This document shows, piece by piece, positions 1 to 14,400 of a DNA stretch of 64,000 nt. The stretch comes from Nyssa sinensis (taxonomy: Eukaryota; Streptophyta; Magnoliopsida; Cornales; Nyssaceae). Position 1 is the first letter of the stretch. Each line of letters starts with the position of its first letter. The stretch covers positions 1,834,001-1,898,000 of the forward strand of contig CM018036.1 of the NCBI GenBank assembly GCA_008638375.1, read 5' to 3'. The position numbers were made by a program, and so were the translations under genes. Below the pieces are notes generated by a model. The model was not told the DNA's origin and searched no databases. It worked only from the letters and a program-made list of their open reading frames with translations.

Positions 1-127
1 ATTATAGTCGGCCAGTAAATGCTTTACACATCACCTGTTAAGTTGATGTGTTAAGCCGATGAATATTTTTTTATCGCTGTAAATGTAAAATATTAATAAT
101 AATAACAATAACATGTTATCTTTACGA

Positions 128-727
128 TAGAGGTGCAACTTGAATAAATCAATCTCCAATTGAATTTTATTCAAATTTAACTCAACTTCTAAATCAGTCA
201 ATCCAAACTAGAATAACCTAAACCAAACCCGAATTAAAATTCATTAACATCGGATTCAATCCTAACCTAATTATTAATTCTAGTTTTTAAATTTTATTCA
301 AAATATATTTAATAAATTATTTTCTTTTTTCCATTTTGATTATTATATACTCAAAGCTTTGATAATTTCTCTCAATTTATCCATCTAAAAAAAACTAAAA
401 ATAGTTAAAATAATTCCATCAATATAATTTAATTTTAAAATTTGTTAAAAGTAAACAAATTTTAAAATTATAAAAATATAAATAATAATTCTTGTAAAAA
501 ATTTCTATTAATCTAATAATAAATAACTAAAGTATAAATTTTATAATATATAAAATATTAAGTTCAGTTTGGACTCGAATTTTTAAAGTTTCAACTCAAG
601 CCCAATTCTAATTTAGATCGGGCTTGAATTTTTTTGCACAAACCCAATCTAAAGTGTAAAAAATAAAACTCAAAGTCCTAAAAAATTCAAGCCAGGTTCA
701 AGTTGGCCCGCCCAACTTGCACTCCTA
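128..727. mobile_element. Old non-autonomous hAT-like element
   Basis: The left end reads TAGAGGTGCAACTTG and the inverted right end reads TAGGAGTGCAAGTTGG, giving imperfect terminal inverted repeats. The flanks are CTTTACGA (120-127) and GGTTACGA (728-735), matching at 6 of 8 positions, which fits an aged 8-bp hAT target-site duplication. The interior is AT-rich with no coding capacity. The element lies downstream of the UBP6 stop codon. It could also be an unrelated repeat with chance end similarity. Confidence 0.5.
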
Positions 728-1283
728 GGTTACGAAGGAAAGCTGGTTACACCTAGCAAAAATACAATGTCATTCTTTAAAGCTCCATCAGATTTCTTTT
801 CTTATTTCAATTAACAGCTACTATAAGAACAGAATTCTTTCGCTCGCTAATAATAAAATGTTTAGAAATCATGGGATGAAGGAAAATGCTTCAATTAGTT
901 TCCTTTCTGAAGCATTTCTAGTTGGGAAAAAAATTAGAAAATGAATTCTGCCAATTTATAGAGCTGAGCACCTGTATCCAAAGAGTAAATTTGTAGAACC
1001 AGATTCCACTATTTGATTTTCTGAAAAACACACACACAAAACCTTCCCCAGTCCCCCACCTTTTCACATCTTCACAGTAAAATGGAGCACAATCATTTTA
1101 GAAAATAAAAGCTCGCCAAAGGTTTTAATCAAACGTATATTCAAGGAATGTTAACAGTACAACAAACACTATTTATAAAATCTAAAGACCATTCTACTAT
1201 TTCTTGACTAACTATGCAAGTCCCATGGTGATGTAAACCAACTGGTAATTCAAATCGAATTATATTAAAGATGAGAAATAACA

Positions 1284-4200
1284 TTACATGGGAATGACGC
1301 GGGCCTTGTACATACAAATGTAAGCCATATGCCAATCACCTGGAAAAAAAATGAAGCAAATAAATTAAAATAAGAGAGAGGGGGGGGGGGGGGGTTTGAC
1401 AGTCTCTGAAGTGTTAACTAATTGAACGTCAAGTTAATCACATAATAGTAGAATTAGGCTTACTAATGAAAACTGGAAATAAAGGCAGTCCATGATGGAA
1501 GAACCATCAAGTTGACCGGTTGTTGAATCTTGATTTAAATTATAAATGATGAAGTGCAATTTGTTACATTTGTCCACGAGCAAGCATGGCAAGTATAAAT
1601 AATAGGTAGGGATCGTTTTTTAGGGAGCTTACCTCCTCCTGAAAGTTTCGTGATGTCCTCCTCCCGCTGTGGGATCGGATTATCATCATCATACTGAATC
1701 CATTTCCCTGTGGCCAACAATTATTTATCAGTTATTTAATTAAATCTAATGCAAGTTATACAGCATAGAGCGACAAATGGTTCTTCCACAGAGACTGACC
1801 ACTTTCTTGTTTGACCCAAGCAACATAATGTCCTGAATCAGCACTCCTACCCTTATGAGTCAACACAGCAACCAAATTGTATAGTCCAGTTAGGTGCATT
1901 CCCTTGTCGTGCAAAACACCTGAGACAGGTACAAACCATACTGTGAAAATGTGAAATTATATGCATGCATTATTCCAAGCAAGCCATGCAGCTCCTTCGT
2001 AATGGAGCACTTGCAAGAAAGGGCTTTCGTGGAAGCTTGTGGAATTGTCAATGAAAGTATCCTTCATAATTATATGCATGCATTAATCCAACTAAGCAAT
2101 GCAGCTCCATTTTAATGGAGCACTTCCATGAAAAGGCTTCCGTTGAAGCACATTGAATTGTAAATGGAAGTATCATTGTACATAGAAGTTTTGATGCAAA
2201 ATTTGATCCTTGAAAACCTTCCCCAAAACCTATAGGGGGCGGCTTGTTCACTTAAAAGCTTAGAGCACACAAACATGTTACTAGGAGATCCACCCCTCAG
2301 GCAAAATAGGTTGTGGAACTTAGGATTTCTGCCACTGTGACTCGCACTACCAGTTGTCTACATATCCACCTCAGGGCTGTCAGAGCCTACATTGGTACAT
2401 CTACAGAATGACCCCGAACAGTAACTGGACTACAAAGTTGGGTCCCTGACCATAAAGCTGAACCACATCCACCAGATCCATTATAAAATCCAATAATAAA
2501 AAAAAAAACGAAATCAATGCTCAGAAAGAATTGCCTTCTTGTGAAATAGCTTTCGATGATTCTCCAACTCCATTTGATGATCCCTGCATGACAAGAAGAA
2601 ACATTAATACATTAAGCATATCCACACAACATTTGGCATATTTCGTGTGCATGTTGCCAATCGAATATTTACCTCTGCATCAAGCATCTTGATATCAGTG
2701 TCCACTGAACCAGCGCTCTTCTCATTGGTTTTCAAACCAAGCTTTCTACCTTCCTCATCTCTTAGAATCTTTGTAGTTGGTGTTGAAATTGAAAATGACC
2801 AAAGTAAAAAGCACAAGCAAATGTTCTATGAGATAAAGACAACTTGATTCATCAAAGCAAATGGCAAAAGTATATACCTGACGAGGAGCATCCAATTTTT
2901 TTCTAAGATCATCCGAACAAAGATCATAAACATCCAACTCCAACGGATAATCTACTTTCTGCAGAATATAAAACCATTTTAGATTAATTCATACTATTTT
3001 TTCTTAATTATCAGAAGAAAGGAAAATTTTCATGGACTCAAATTGATGGGCCACAAAAGCACTTAAGCTGGCTACCCAGCCACTACCCCAAGCCTCAATG
3101 TTCAAGTTTCCTACAAGCTTGAACACTATATTTACCTACAAAGACCTAACCATTCCATGGAAAAAGAGGGATCTATCAGGTTAATGTAAAAAGGAAATTA
3201 AAAAACCATTATTACCCGCAAAATCTTTGCCTTCTGATTCGATTCCCTCTTCCAGAAAAATCGGACAAACTGAATAGTCAAGAATCTGTCCACAAAAATA
3301 ATAATTAAGTATCTGGGAGAACAATGCCAAGGATTTTTAATTTTTTTTTCTCTTTGAAAGGGCATGGGGCAACAGGAAAGCAATGAAGCACCAGGGAGGA
3401 GAGGGGGGGAGTCCTTGTCAACATAGCTGACTCTTGTAGCCACAGCATCTCAGCCTCTTTTTTTTTTATAGGTAAAATCACACAACCAAGCACACTTTGC
3501 CGCTTAAGGAGACGTGAACCCTCAACCTCCCATATGGGGAGGTGGAGGAGGTACCAACCAAGCAATAGCTTGTTGGTACAACATTTCAGCCATTTTGAAG
3601 TAAAGGTGTACATTAAATTGGCATAGCAGCATGGTTGGATCCTGTAAGACCAAATGCTACTGGGTTGCAAGCTAACAAAAGAAGTTACAGCCAGCTGCTA
3701 CCTTGGCAAGCCATTGATACGTGAATCTTTCAAGTAGATCGCACTGCGCCCCAAAGAAGGAGAAGCCTTTTCCAATTCTGATTTCAGACCCTGCATGGAA
3801 TAAAACTCAGCACGTGTTACAAGTAAATTGTCAACTGCATCTAAAACCACAGGATTGAGGGCCAGATTTTCATCAAGAAGAATATTAGAAAAATTCCAAA
3901 GCTTTCATTCAGAATCTACAGAAAGACAGCATTTCAGACCTGGTTAGATTTTATAATATTAAGTGGTATACCACCTCAGATTCTAGATTGACTAGAAAAT
4001 ACCTTTCCATCAGAAGTGAACATAAAGGACATGATACTTGAAATTGACATCAGTCAACTCACTTAGTAGACTGTGAACTAGCTACCATATGGCATAACTT
4101 AAGGATCATTAACCAAGAACAGACTGTTTTGACAAAATAAAATATCAGCTCATGAATCATAATTGGCATCTCCAAATCAATACAGAAAATAGATATACAT

Positions 4201-7200
4201 GCATGCAAAATGGATCATCATCATGAACCATGCTTCGTTATATTAACCTTTAAGCAGACAATAATTTATAGCCTACACCAGCAGTGCAAAACCACCAGCC
4301 ACATGTCTCAAAAAAATTTTGAACTCATCTATTGTAATCAATCAGAATCAAGCAAATTGTCTGAAGTTGAAATTATTAGGATCCCCGGACAAAATCATCT
4401 TCAAGTGGGAAAGTAAAGGGGTTGTAACCATACTAAAAGGATAAACTGATAGTGAGGGGTGTAACTTAGTTATTTAAATCATCAAACATCTCTTCACATG
4501 AAGCCACAGTGCCACACTCCTTTCCATGAGTGAGCCAAAATGTGAACAAATTATATTTTATCAAGCAGGTGTCAGAATTTGAACATAGGACCTTCCTGCA
4601 TACTCTAAAAGCTTAAACTAATAAAGAAGGATGTAACCTAGTCATTCATAACATCAACACGGTTTAATCTCATGACTTGTGAGAACAAGAAGATCAAGTG
4701 ATCAAACTAAAACTCTTTAAGGTAATCACTAATCAAGCAATGGACAATGATAAAACCAAAGTGTAATAGGAAAGAAACAATACAGTTTGGCAGTAACACT
4801 TACATGCTTTAGACCCTCGTGCAAATGGTTCACCTCATGTGATATGTGGCATTTTAGTGCATAAACTGACTCTGCCTCCGAGCTTTCTTCACTGCTTTCT
4901 TCACAATGCACCCTAACATCATATCACGACCAAAAGATAAATAAATAAAGAAATATCTTTCACTCTTTTCCAAGCTATAGAATAGAAAACCGAAAGGATC
5001 ATACCATGAAGGTACAATCCAATTCTGGGCATCAACAACCTTGCCTAACACCAAATAAGAAAATATCTAGATTGCAATGCAAACCCAGAAAACCATTCCA
5101 TCGCACTCCAACAAAGATGAACAAGAAATAATGATTTGAGTTCTCTTTACTAGTAGAGGGCATATCATGAGCTGGGCAAAAGCAGGATTGATTAGTTGAA
5201 ACTCCACTAGTAGAGCCCAGTGGTTACTTTTAACATCTTTAATATTCCTAGGTTGGAAAAAAATATTAAATAAAAAATTTGTGGAGTAAATACATATGCT
5301 ACTAATGAAATATTATGGTGATCACCCTATCAACATATATAGGGATGATCTCACTGTTTATAAAATAACAAGAAACAACAACAATAATAATAATAGTAAC
5401 TATAGCTAACAAAACCTCCAAGTATTTGATTTGTACTCAATTCAACAAAACATTATTCCAACTATTTGGAATCAACTACATGAATATTGTTTCACCATTC
5501 TATTCTATTTAAGATCATTCTTTAGTTCAACAACATGCTATCATATATTTCTTTACTCTTTATTACAGTTATTGGTCTTCATTATAGTTCTCTTATATGT
5601 ACTACTTCCACCATCTCACAAATGTATTCGTTTTTAATATTTTTTTGTCTTACCACACATCCCTCTCAACATCCTTATTTCAGCCATACTCATTTTCTAA
5701 ATATGTTATTTCTTCATTGCCCAACATTTTGTTCCATGCATCATGACTAGCTTGACACCTATTCTATAAAATTTATCTTTCAATTTTAGAAGTAGACACC
5801 AATCACCAATATGCCAGAAGCACTCCACCACTTAACCCATCTCGCTTTAATTTTATGAGAAACATTATCTGCAATTTCTCTATCCTTGTGGATAAGCGAA
5901 CCTAGATAACAAAATTGTTCACTTTTCATTGTCTCCATTTTCAATCTTTACTAGATCCCCATTTGTATTCCTAGTTTTCCTAAAGTTACATTCCAAATAT
6001 TAAGTTTTGTCTAATTTATCTTAGACCGTCTTGATTCTAAAGCCTCTCTTTAAACCTCTATTTAGCATTTACATCTATTTTAATTTCATCGAGTTACCAA
6101 CAAAAAGCATATATCATGGGACTTCATCCCATATATGTTTAATATATTCATTCATTATTAAGGTAAAAAGATAAGGACTTAATACAAACCCTTAATGTAT
6201 GCAGACAGTGATTGAAAATTCACTTATTTCTCTTCTTAATTTTTTTTTTTTTTGATTGGTACTTATTTCTCTTCTTATTGTAATCATAGTCCCATCGTAC
6301 ATGTCCTTTATCGTTTTGATATATCCTTTTGCACTTCCTTTCTTTTCTAAAATCCACCAAATGAACTCTATCATAAGCTTTCTCCAAACTTATAAACAAC
6401 ATATAAAGATCTTTCTTCTTTTCTCTACACTTTTTCATAATTCTCTTTAATAGGTAAAAAACTTTCATTCTTGACCTTCATAGCATAAACCCAAATTGAC
6501 CTCTCCAATCACTAAAAATTCTCAAATAGCCACTTTTAGCTCAATCAAGAAGCTGTCACAAAAAGCTTACAAATTTGTAAGAGCAAAGACTCTTATTTAA
6601 TTACATAAATGAATATGAACTTATTCAAGGTCACTTATTTCTCTTCTTGTTGTAATCATAGTCCCATCGTACATGTCCTTTATCGTTTTGATATATCGTT
6701 TTGCAATTCGTTTCTTTTCTAAAATCCACCAAATTAGATCTCAAGGAATTCTATCATAAGCTTTCTCCAAACTTGTAAACACCATATGAAGATCTTTCTT
6801 CTTTTCTCTACACTTTTTCATAACTCTCTTTAATAGGTAAAAAACTTTCATTCTTCACCTTCGTAGCATAAACCCAAATTGACCTCTCCAATCACTAAAA
6901 ATTCTCATAATAGCCACTTCTAGCTCAATCAAGAAGCTGTCACAAAAAGCTTACAAATTTGTAAGAACAAAGACTCTTATTTAATTACATAAATGAAAAT
7001 GAATATTCAAGATCACCATTTGAATTAAATTTGAAAAAATATATAAGAATTGACATCTTACCGGATCCATCATAAAAAATATAAAACTTATTCTAGGAGA
7101 TACTGGGTAACAAAATCCAACTCCTTGTAGAGAAATAGAAACATATCTTCTGACTAATTCGCAACCCAAAATCTTTCTTAGACTCGTTTGGTTTGCAAAT

Positions 7201-9321
7201 TTACTATGGGGAAAAAAAGACATTGCAAAGGTGACCATTTTCTCTTGTTTGGTTACTGTGGAAAATAAGGAAGAAAAACAAGATATACAGGAAAAAAAGG
7301 GAGAATTGCATGACATTTTCCTTTTCTTTTTCCAAATTCTAGACCATTTATGAGAAATATTTAATTTCAATTTTATTTAAATAGGAGAGTAAATATGAAA
7401 GATTATTTTTCCTTTCCTTTTCCTTTTGCTCACTAAATCTACAAACCAAATGGGGCCTTAAAAGAAATTGGAAAAAAAAAATTAGTGCAACTTTTTTTTT
7501 TTTCCTTTTTTGTTGGGAATTAAGGTGAATTTTCTAAGAAATTGTTCTGGTCTTCTCACTAAAATTGTTAAGATATTTAATTATGGGCATGTTTGCAATT
7601 TCTTAGTCCTTAATTTTATATATATATATATAGGAGATGCAGCCCATTCTTAGAGCTATGCTCTCTATTCCTCTCTTACTTCTCTAAAACCATAACAAAA
7701 ATTATCCCCACAAATAAAGAAAATGGAAGATCTCAAAGATAAAGACAAACATAGAAAGATGACAAATGTATTTGTTCTAGCAGATGACATTCTCTATAAG
7801 CTAACCAAACAAGCTTACACATTCTCAGGCCTCAGCAAATAAAAAACATGTATAACCTGTGACAAATACCAAACATGCAGTAATTAACAAAAAAGGCCGC
7901 AAAGTGATTTGTGTGTGGATTTAGAACAGAAAACCATGCTTCAAATAATAAACATGAAAAAATAAATTAACTAGAGTTTGTAGTTCTCTCATTAGGTTTT
8001 CTAAGGAAAAAGACTGCCAGGGAGGGGAAGAACATGTCAAAAATATGTAAGAGACCGAGAAAGAGGAAAGTGGTGCACAACATACAACATGAAATTTATC
8101 AGATAGTATGATGTGAATGCTATTCTTTTATGCACATTCAATTTTTTCTTTAAATAAGTATCAATAAAACCAAAAATGAAACTTCAAGAATACTAAACCA
8201 AAAATCACCATTTAATGTAAACTTGTGCTCACTAGAAAGGCAATGGCTACATAAAAAGCAATTGCTGAAGAATACCTGCTAACAAGTTCAATTCCAAAAA
8301 GAGCCTTCACAGTATCAAGATTTTCACTGCAAGTAAAAATTATGAAGGATGAGACAATTAAAGCGCAAGACAAAAACATTACACTAGCCAATAAATGCTG
8401 GAAATGTGTAAATTAAAAAGTTCTTCACAAGAAAATTCTGCTTAAGATACTTTAAACCTTCTTTAGCTATACAGCATGTTGGACAGAAAGAATTCTCTTT
8501 GCAGCAGAATATTTATATATAGGACTAGAAGATGGAGACTAAAGTTTGAGTGGATTCTGATAAACAAAATACAGGATACCAACACACATGGGCTAAAAGG
8601 GGAAAATACAAGTGGCATCAGAAAGATGGGGGTGGGAGAAGGGACAAACTGTTATAAATCTCCAGTCAGATGGACAAGGAAAAGAAAATTTATGGCAGAT
8701 ATAGAAGAAGAATAAGACAAGTGGGCAAGTGTTTGCCAATAGAACAAGATGCACCAGCTGAGCAAGGTACCAAGATTGAAGAAGATTAGTTCAAGGATTT
8801 AGCTTAATAGCTTATGACTAGTAATCTAAACAGAAATGAGTTTATTCAAACAATTTCAAACACCAGATGTATCCCAAGGTTAAGTATTTTAGTGCTGCCA
8901 ACAGAAAGCAAACTACCTCGAACTTGATGATCTAAGAGACTGAGAAAGGGTATACAAAAGTTGTGTCCAACATTCTTCAGCATCCTGCCATTTATTTGAT
9001 ATCATCTATCAACTTGAAGGCAAACTTAAAAAGCATTAAATTGATATAATAATGTGAAGGCATTTGGAAAAACCTGTTGCATGAAGGATCCATTATGCAG
9101 CTGACCAAATTGAGGATACTTCTTCCGCAATACCTATGAACATAACTTGAGCAAATTAATATGCTGGTTCTTTTGCCTTACCTGTCACCAAGAAGTCAAT
9201 GTGGCAACAATAATCCATCGAGGATTTTGTCAAAGAAATTTTCCATAAGAGTTTGGGTAAAATAACACAATGACAAAACCTCTGCCAATAAGCAGTTACT
9301 GAGCCAGGAATTTAACCCTTT

Positions 9322-9352
<31 letters not shown>

Positions 9353-11457
9353 GGTTGGTTCTTAATGTCCAATCATATTAAAAATTAAAGAATTAAAAAA
9401 AAATCAATATTAATTAATAATATTTGTATAAATAACTGAATTCATTGATATAAAAGACCCTACAAATTAGACAAAAAGTTCAACTAAAGATAGAGAGACT
9501 CAAAAACTCTAGTCTATACAAATTGGAATTAAGATAAGGATAAAATGTGAAAATCTATAAACCTAGTGAGGGCAAAAACATAAATTAAAGGGATATATTT
9601 GAATTTTTTTGAAACTATAAGAAAATTTTCAAATTATAAATTAAGGGGGGCAGGGATTCACTAACTCCATCCCTGCCAATAAGATTCTACTTGTGTATGA
9701 CCAAAATAAAATCAGGAAACAGAGAATGCACAAAGTGTCGAATCAAAAACTGTCATGTTATTGCAATCAAAATAAAGAATGGCATACGCAGAATGAGGCA
9801 TGTGTAGCCAGCCTATCAACATCCCCAAAGAGAAAAAGGACATTTTCCCTGATTTTGGAGAGTATCAGGCTTCGTTATCACAAAAAGCCAATTTTCTTAG
9901 CTCTAAGCCACTAATTATGAGTTATGGAGGTTTCTGCAACAATATTCCAACTTTATATAATGCAGCACTTAACATAGACTTGTGCAGAATATGCAGCCTA
10001 GCACCTACGTCCTTCCTTTTTTTCACCACACATGTACTGATTAAGATATATCTGCAGTCCATAGCAGTATCTTCTATTTTCATAACACCAAGCATTGATA
10101 TAATGTACTCTTTTGTCTTTGATAAATAAACGATAAGTATTATAAACAAACCGCCAAGGGAGCAAACCCATTTATAAAAAAGGAGAGGGTTATTAAAAAG
10201 ATCATGGCCGCAGTCCTTTCAAGAAATCAACATAAGAATCTACACAAAAGGGGTACAACTCTATAATCCAAAAGTATAATATCCTAAGAAAATTGTCTTT
10301 GAACCTACAAGGGGACATTTCCTCCCATTCAAAAAATCTTCTATTGATATAATGTACGCTTACAGTCTTACCATATAAAACTGAACATACCATCCAAAAT
10401 TGCATCGGTGCCACTGGCTTGACATTTCTATCAAGCTCATTAAATAAATCCCGAGTCGCAACAGTTAAGAGATGAGAAGACTGATCTAAATCGTTGCTTC
10501 TTCCAGATTGTGGATACCTAACCAGAAATCACAAACCAAGCAAAAAATCTGTCATGTGAGAGGAAAAAAAACAAATCAAACAAATGAATACCACATTAGC
10601 AAATCAATTTCTGAACAAAAAATATCTTTCTACAGAAGAAGATAACTCACTTAATCAAAGCAGACTTCAGCTCTGGAACTGAATGCAAGCATTGTATGGT
10701 GGAGTTCATGTAGCAGGTATTTCCCAGATTAAATAAACCGGCAGTATGACCCTGGATGCAGATATAAAATTGGCAAAAAGTTTAAAACGCATTTGAGAGC
10801 ATGTATCCAGAGGCAAACTAACAGTCTGTCATTTTTCCATTGAAATTGACAGCAGGTATACATTTCGGAAGCAAACTAATCAAAAAGGAAAATGAGTATG
10901 CAAGAACAACTAAATTATTTATGATTTTCTGTCCAAAGCAAGACACTAATGGCAATTGCGGAGTGAAATTAAGAAATCAGGAAAGAAATGTTAATTCTTA
11001 AAGTAACGCTTAGAGAACAAACTAAATTAGAGTGGAAAGAGAAATTGTGAACTTTACCTCTTTTTCTTTTTCTTTCATTTTTTTTTTTTGGGGTGGGGGG
11101 GGGGGGGGGGGGAGTTCAATTGAGAGTGGCTGTCACTTGAACAAATTACTTGAATTGCAAACAAATTCTTGATTTTGACAAGTAAAAAAAATATGAATAG
11201 TATCAAGGGCCACTTACCTATCGAAACAAAAAATGCATAAATAGTATGCAGCACTTTTTTTTCTTGATTGGAACAAGTAAAAAATTATGAATAGTATCAA
11301 GGGCCAGTTACCTATCAAAAATAAATAAATAAATCTATAAATAGAATGCAACACTTCTTTTCTAAGATTTCTTCAACTCAACTCAATTGAGCCTTGTCCT
11401 AACTATTTGGTCGAGATTACATGGCTTGAGAGTTGAGATCTTTGATGAGCATTGACA

Positions 11458-11491
<34 letters not shown>

Positions 11492-14400
11492 TACAAGGTT
11501 GTGTATAAGCCTTTTTTCTGAATTCTACTGGTGGTGGTGGTGTGATCTGTGTTTTGGGTGAGGATGTTGAACTTAAGGGAACAAAGCGCCAACCACCCTA
11601 GACGTTGAAAGAAGGAACCAAGAGGAGGGAGGAAGGAGCATACAGAAAAGAGAATGATTGAAGAAAATGTATGACAAAGGATCAATTGACCACATTTGAG
11701 ATGGGGCAACCCCAACCAGTGGGGATCAATTATTTGTCTCGACCCCAATCTTGAGTTAATGACACTAGTAATCCCACCCCAATGCATCACAATATGGGCA
11801 TGTTAGGTTACAGATAAGTATTGGTGAATTTAGTGCACTACTATTTATGTGCACACATATGTATAAATTGTATTATAACAACACACTGAAAAATGTCTAA
11901 ACCTGAAACAACTCGGTCTGAATTTCCAATTGACCCAACCCAAACTTTGTTCATAAATTCAAACTCCATTCCAATAATGGTGAAATAGGGGCAAATTGGG
12001 TTGCCTATGAACCAAACAAAGAAGTTATCCATCAAAAAGTTTAATAAATTGGTACAATTATAAGTAACGCAAAATTCATGACTGAAAATGATGGAGAAAC
12101 TATAATGCCCATGAAGAACTTATAACAGGGTAAACCACCAGGGACAATGTCTATGCCATTCAAATAGAATATAAGAGGAAAAACTTGAATAGGGATTCAT
12201 ATAAATACCAAAGTGTCAAGAGCCTTACCAGATTAACCACTTGTTCTTCTTCTGGAAGGTCTTCCACGAAAACAGGGCCCTTCTCTGGGGCTTTCACAAT
12301 CTCATCTGCTGTTCCCATCATCATCAATTTTTGACCCTACACAAAACAGACATAGTCAATCAATTTAACAACTGATTCTTCAAGTGCAACCAAGGAAAGT
12401 GTCATACACAGTGGAAAGATCATTCACCTCTTTCACTCCTAATGTTGACCAATCTGCGTCATCCTATATTGTCAAGACAACAATTCATGAAGGTTAGTAG
12501 CTGCCTTCAGAAAAGCACATCACAGGACCTCTCAATCAACATTTACAGTGATCCGCTATGGTGTCACCAATCAGAACGAATTTAGCAGGTTATGCAATAA
12601 TTTTTTCTTGGTTAAAGCATAAAGAAATATTTGATTACCTTTAGCAAGCCACCTTTAACCATGATCTTCTGCCTTTCAGGAGGTACTCCAGTTAAATCGT
12701 ACAACTGACATTTAAAAACATATGGGGGCTGGCTGGTGTCAATTTCCACAGCTGGAAACATTTCTTTTTGCCATTTCACACTCACTGCCAAGAGATTACC
12801 ACATTGCAAGTTATAAAACAGTAACAAGAGAGCCATAAATGTAGTTAATTAAGTTTCCAAGTCAATGCAGAGAAATATATAAAGCTATTATCTAAACAAC
12901 AAATAGGAAAATAGAATGATGACAAAATATTTCAACCCCAATTGAGCTGATAAATTCTCATGCATAAAATAAGTAAGACAAGGGCTATAAACAAAACAAC
13001 CACCATTGATATTTTCAACTTGAACACCAACAATCAACTAACTGTAAGAAGATTCAACAAATGCAACAGAAACCTAAAGCAAGTAAAATGATTTCCACCA
13101 GCATAACAAAACTGAGGGAAGTGAAAATTGCGGTCAATACCAAACTACATGAGAATCATAATTTGTGTCCATCATTTGGATGAGTTTTTCTCAAGGTTAT
13201 TGTTTTGAATTTGTCAATCTACTACGCTGGCTATGACATTTTCTCGAGTCTAATACAACCAATTGATAATTAGCATGCTCCAAAATTAGCTGTCACAATA
13301 GTCAACAAGAAAATGTAGTTTTTATTATTTTTCCAAGACCAACCAATTACGCTATAACCAGGATTACTAAGATGAACTATGAAACGGGACTCCACTGATG
13401 TAAAGAAAATGAGGTGAGAGAAAATTCCTATCAAAAACAAACTACATAAAAATCATTATCCAAGTATCATCTGATGAATTTTGGACAACCTTACTGTTCT
13501 GAATCGTGCATCTACCTGGCTGGCCTATGAGATAAGCAAGTTTTTTATGCTTGAGAAAACAAATTGATAGTTAGCACTTAGCGCACACTGAAATAAATTG
13601 TCACAAGTGCCAACAAATAAGTATTTCATATATTTTTCAGAGGCTACCAACTAATGCAGAAAGCAGAGTTGCCCAGATGCCTAGACATGACCATAAAATG
13701 GTGCTGCTGCCCACATAGGCACCCCGGTTACCTCCTGTACATGTATAACGAAATTATAGCATGTTACCTAATATACAACTAAATATGTATAATAATAATG
13801 ATGATCGGGTGTAACCCATTAAAACTGTTGCATTGAAGACAAAAATTAACATATAAAAATGCCATTACTCAATAATTGGTTCCGATTACACACGATGTTG
13901 GAAGGGATAGATTTGAAACAGACCTAACCTTTCATGTTATTTTTCACAAAGTGGCTGCTCTCACACTCAACCCATGTTCTAGTGCTTGATAGTGCAAGCA
14001 TTTTACCATTGCACCAAACAATATCCCCTAAAAAAGTGAACATATACATCTACAATATTTTTGTGTTGATATAAATAAACACACAAATAAATATAAAATA
14101 TATTGTTCAAAGAAGATTTTTTTTTTTTTGATAAGTAAGAGATGTATATTATATAAATGAGCCCAAGAAAGGCTACAAGGGCAAAAACCCCAAAAGATTA
14201 CATATGACTAAGAGAGCCCAAAAAATCTACAAAAGAAGAGACATTTACAGGATAAGCCTCTTTGGCCCAAAAAAAAAGTAAGCGCAAAAAAGCAACTTTG
14301 AGGAAAGGAAGAGAGAGTTCCCGGTCTTCGAAAACCCTATTGTTCCTTTCATTCCATATACACCACATGAGGCAAATTGGGGCCAGTCTCCAAATCCTCT

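Larger units (their letters stand above)
4913..8275. other. UBP6 intron 9: mostly repeat-derived, no gene
   Basis: This 3.4 kb intron separates the 51-bp exon 9 from exon 10. It contains an RTE-type LINE fragment (about 5430-6480), a tandem duplication of roughly 370 bp (about 6262-7010) and AT-rich filler. I find no conserved coding exon inside it. The neighbouring exons join in frame (AG plus G completes an Arg codon). Confidence 0.75.

Noticed and set aside
4440..4730. Possible second SINE or tRNA-like sequence (AGAATTTGAACATAGGACC, complement like a box B)
   Set aside because: Only one short motif fits. There is no tail or target duplication, and no second copy was noticed in the window.
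8476..8715. A 79-codon plus-strand frame in UBP6 intron 7-8 space
   Set aside because: It lies within an intron, antisense to UBP6, without domain, splice context or composition change.
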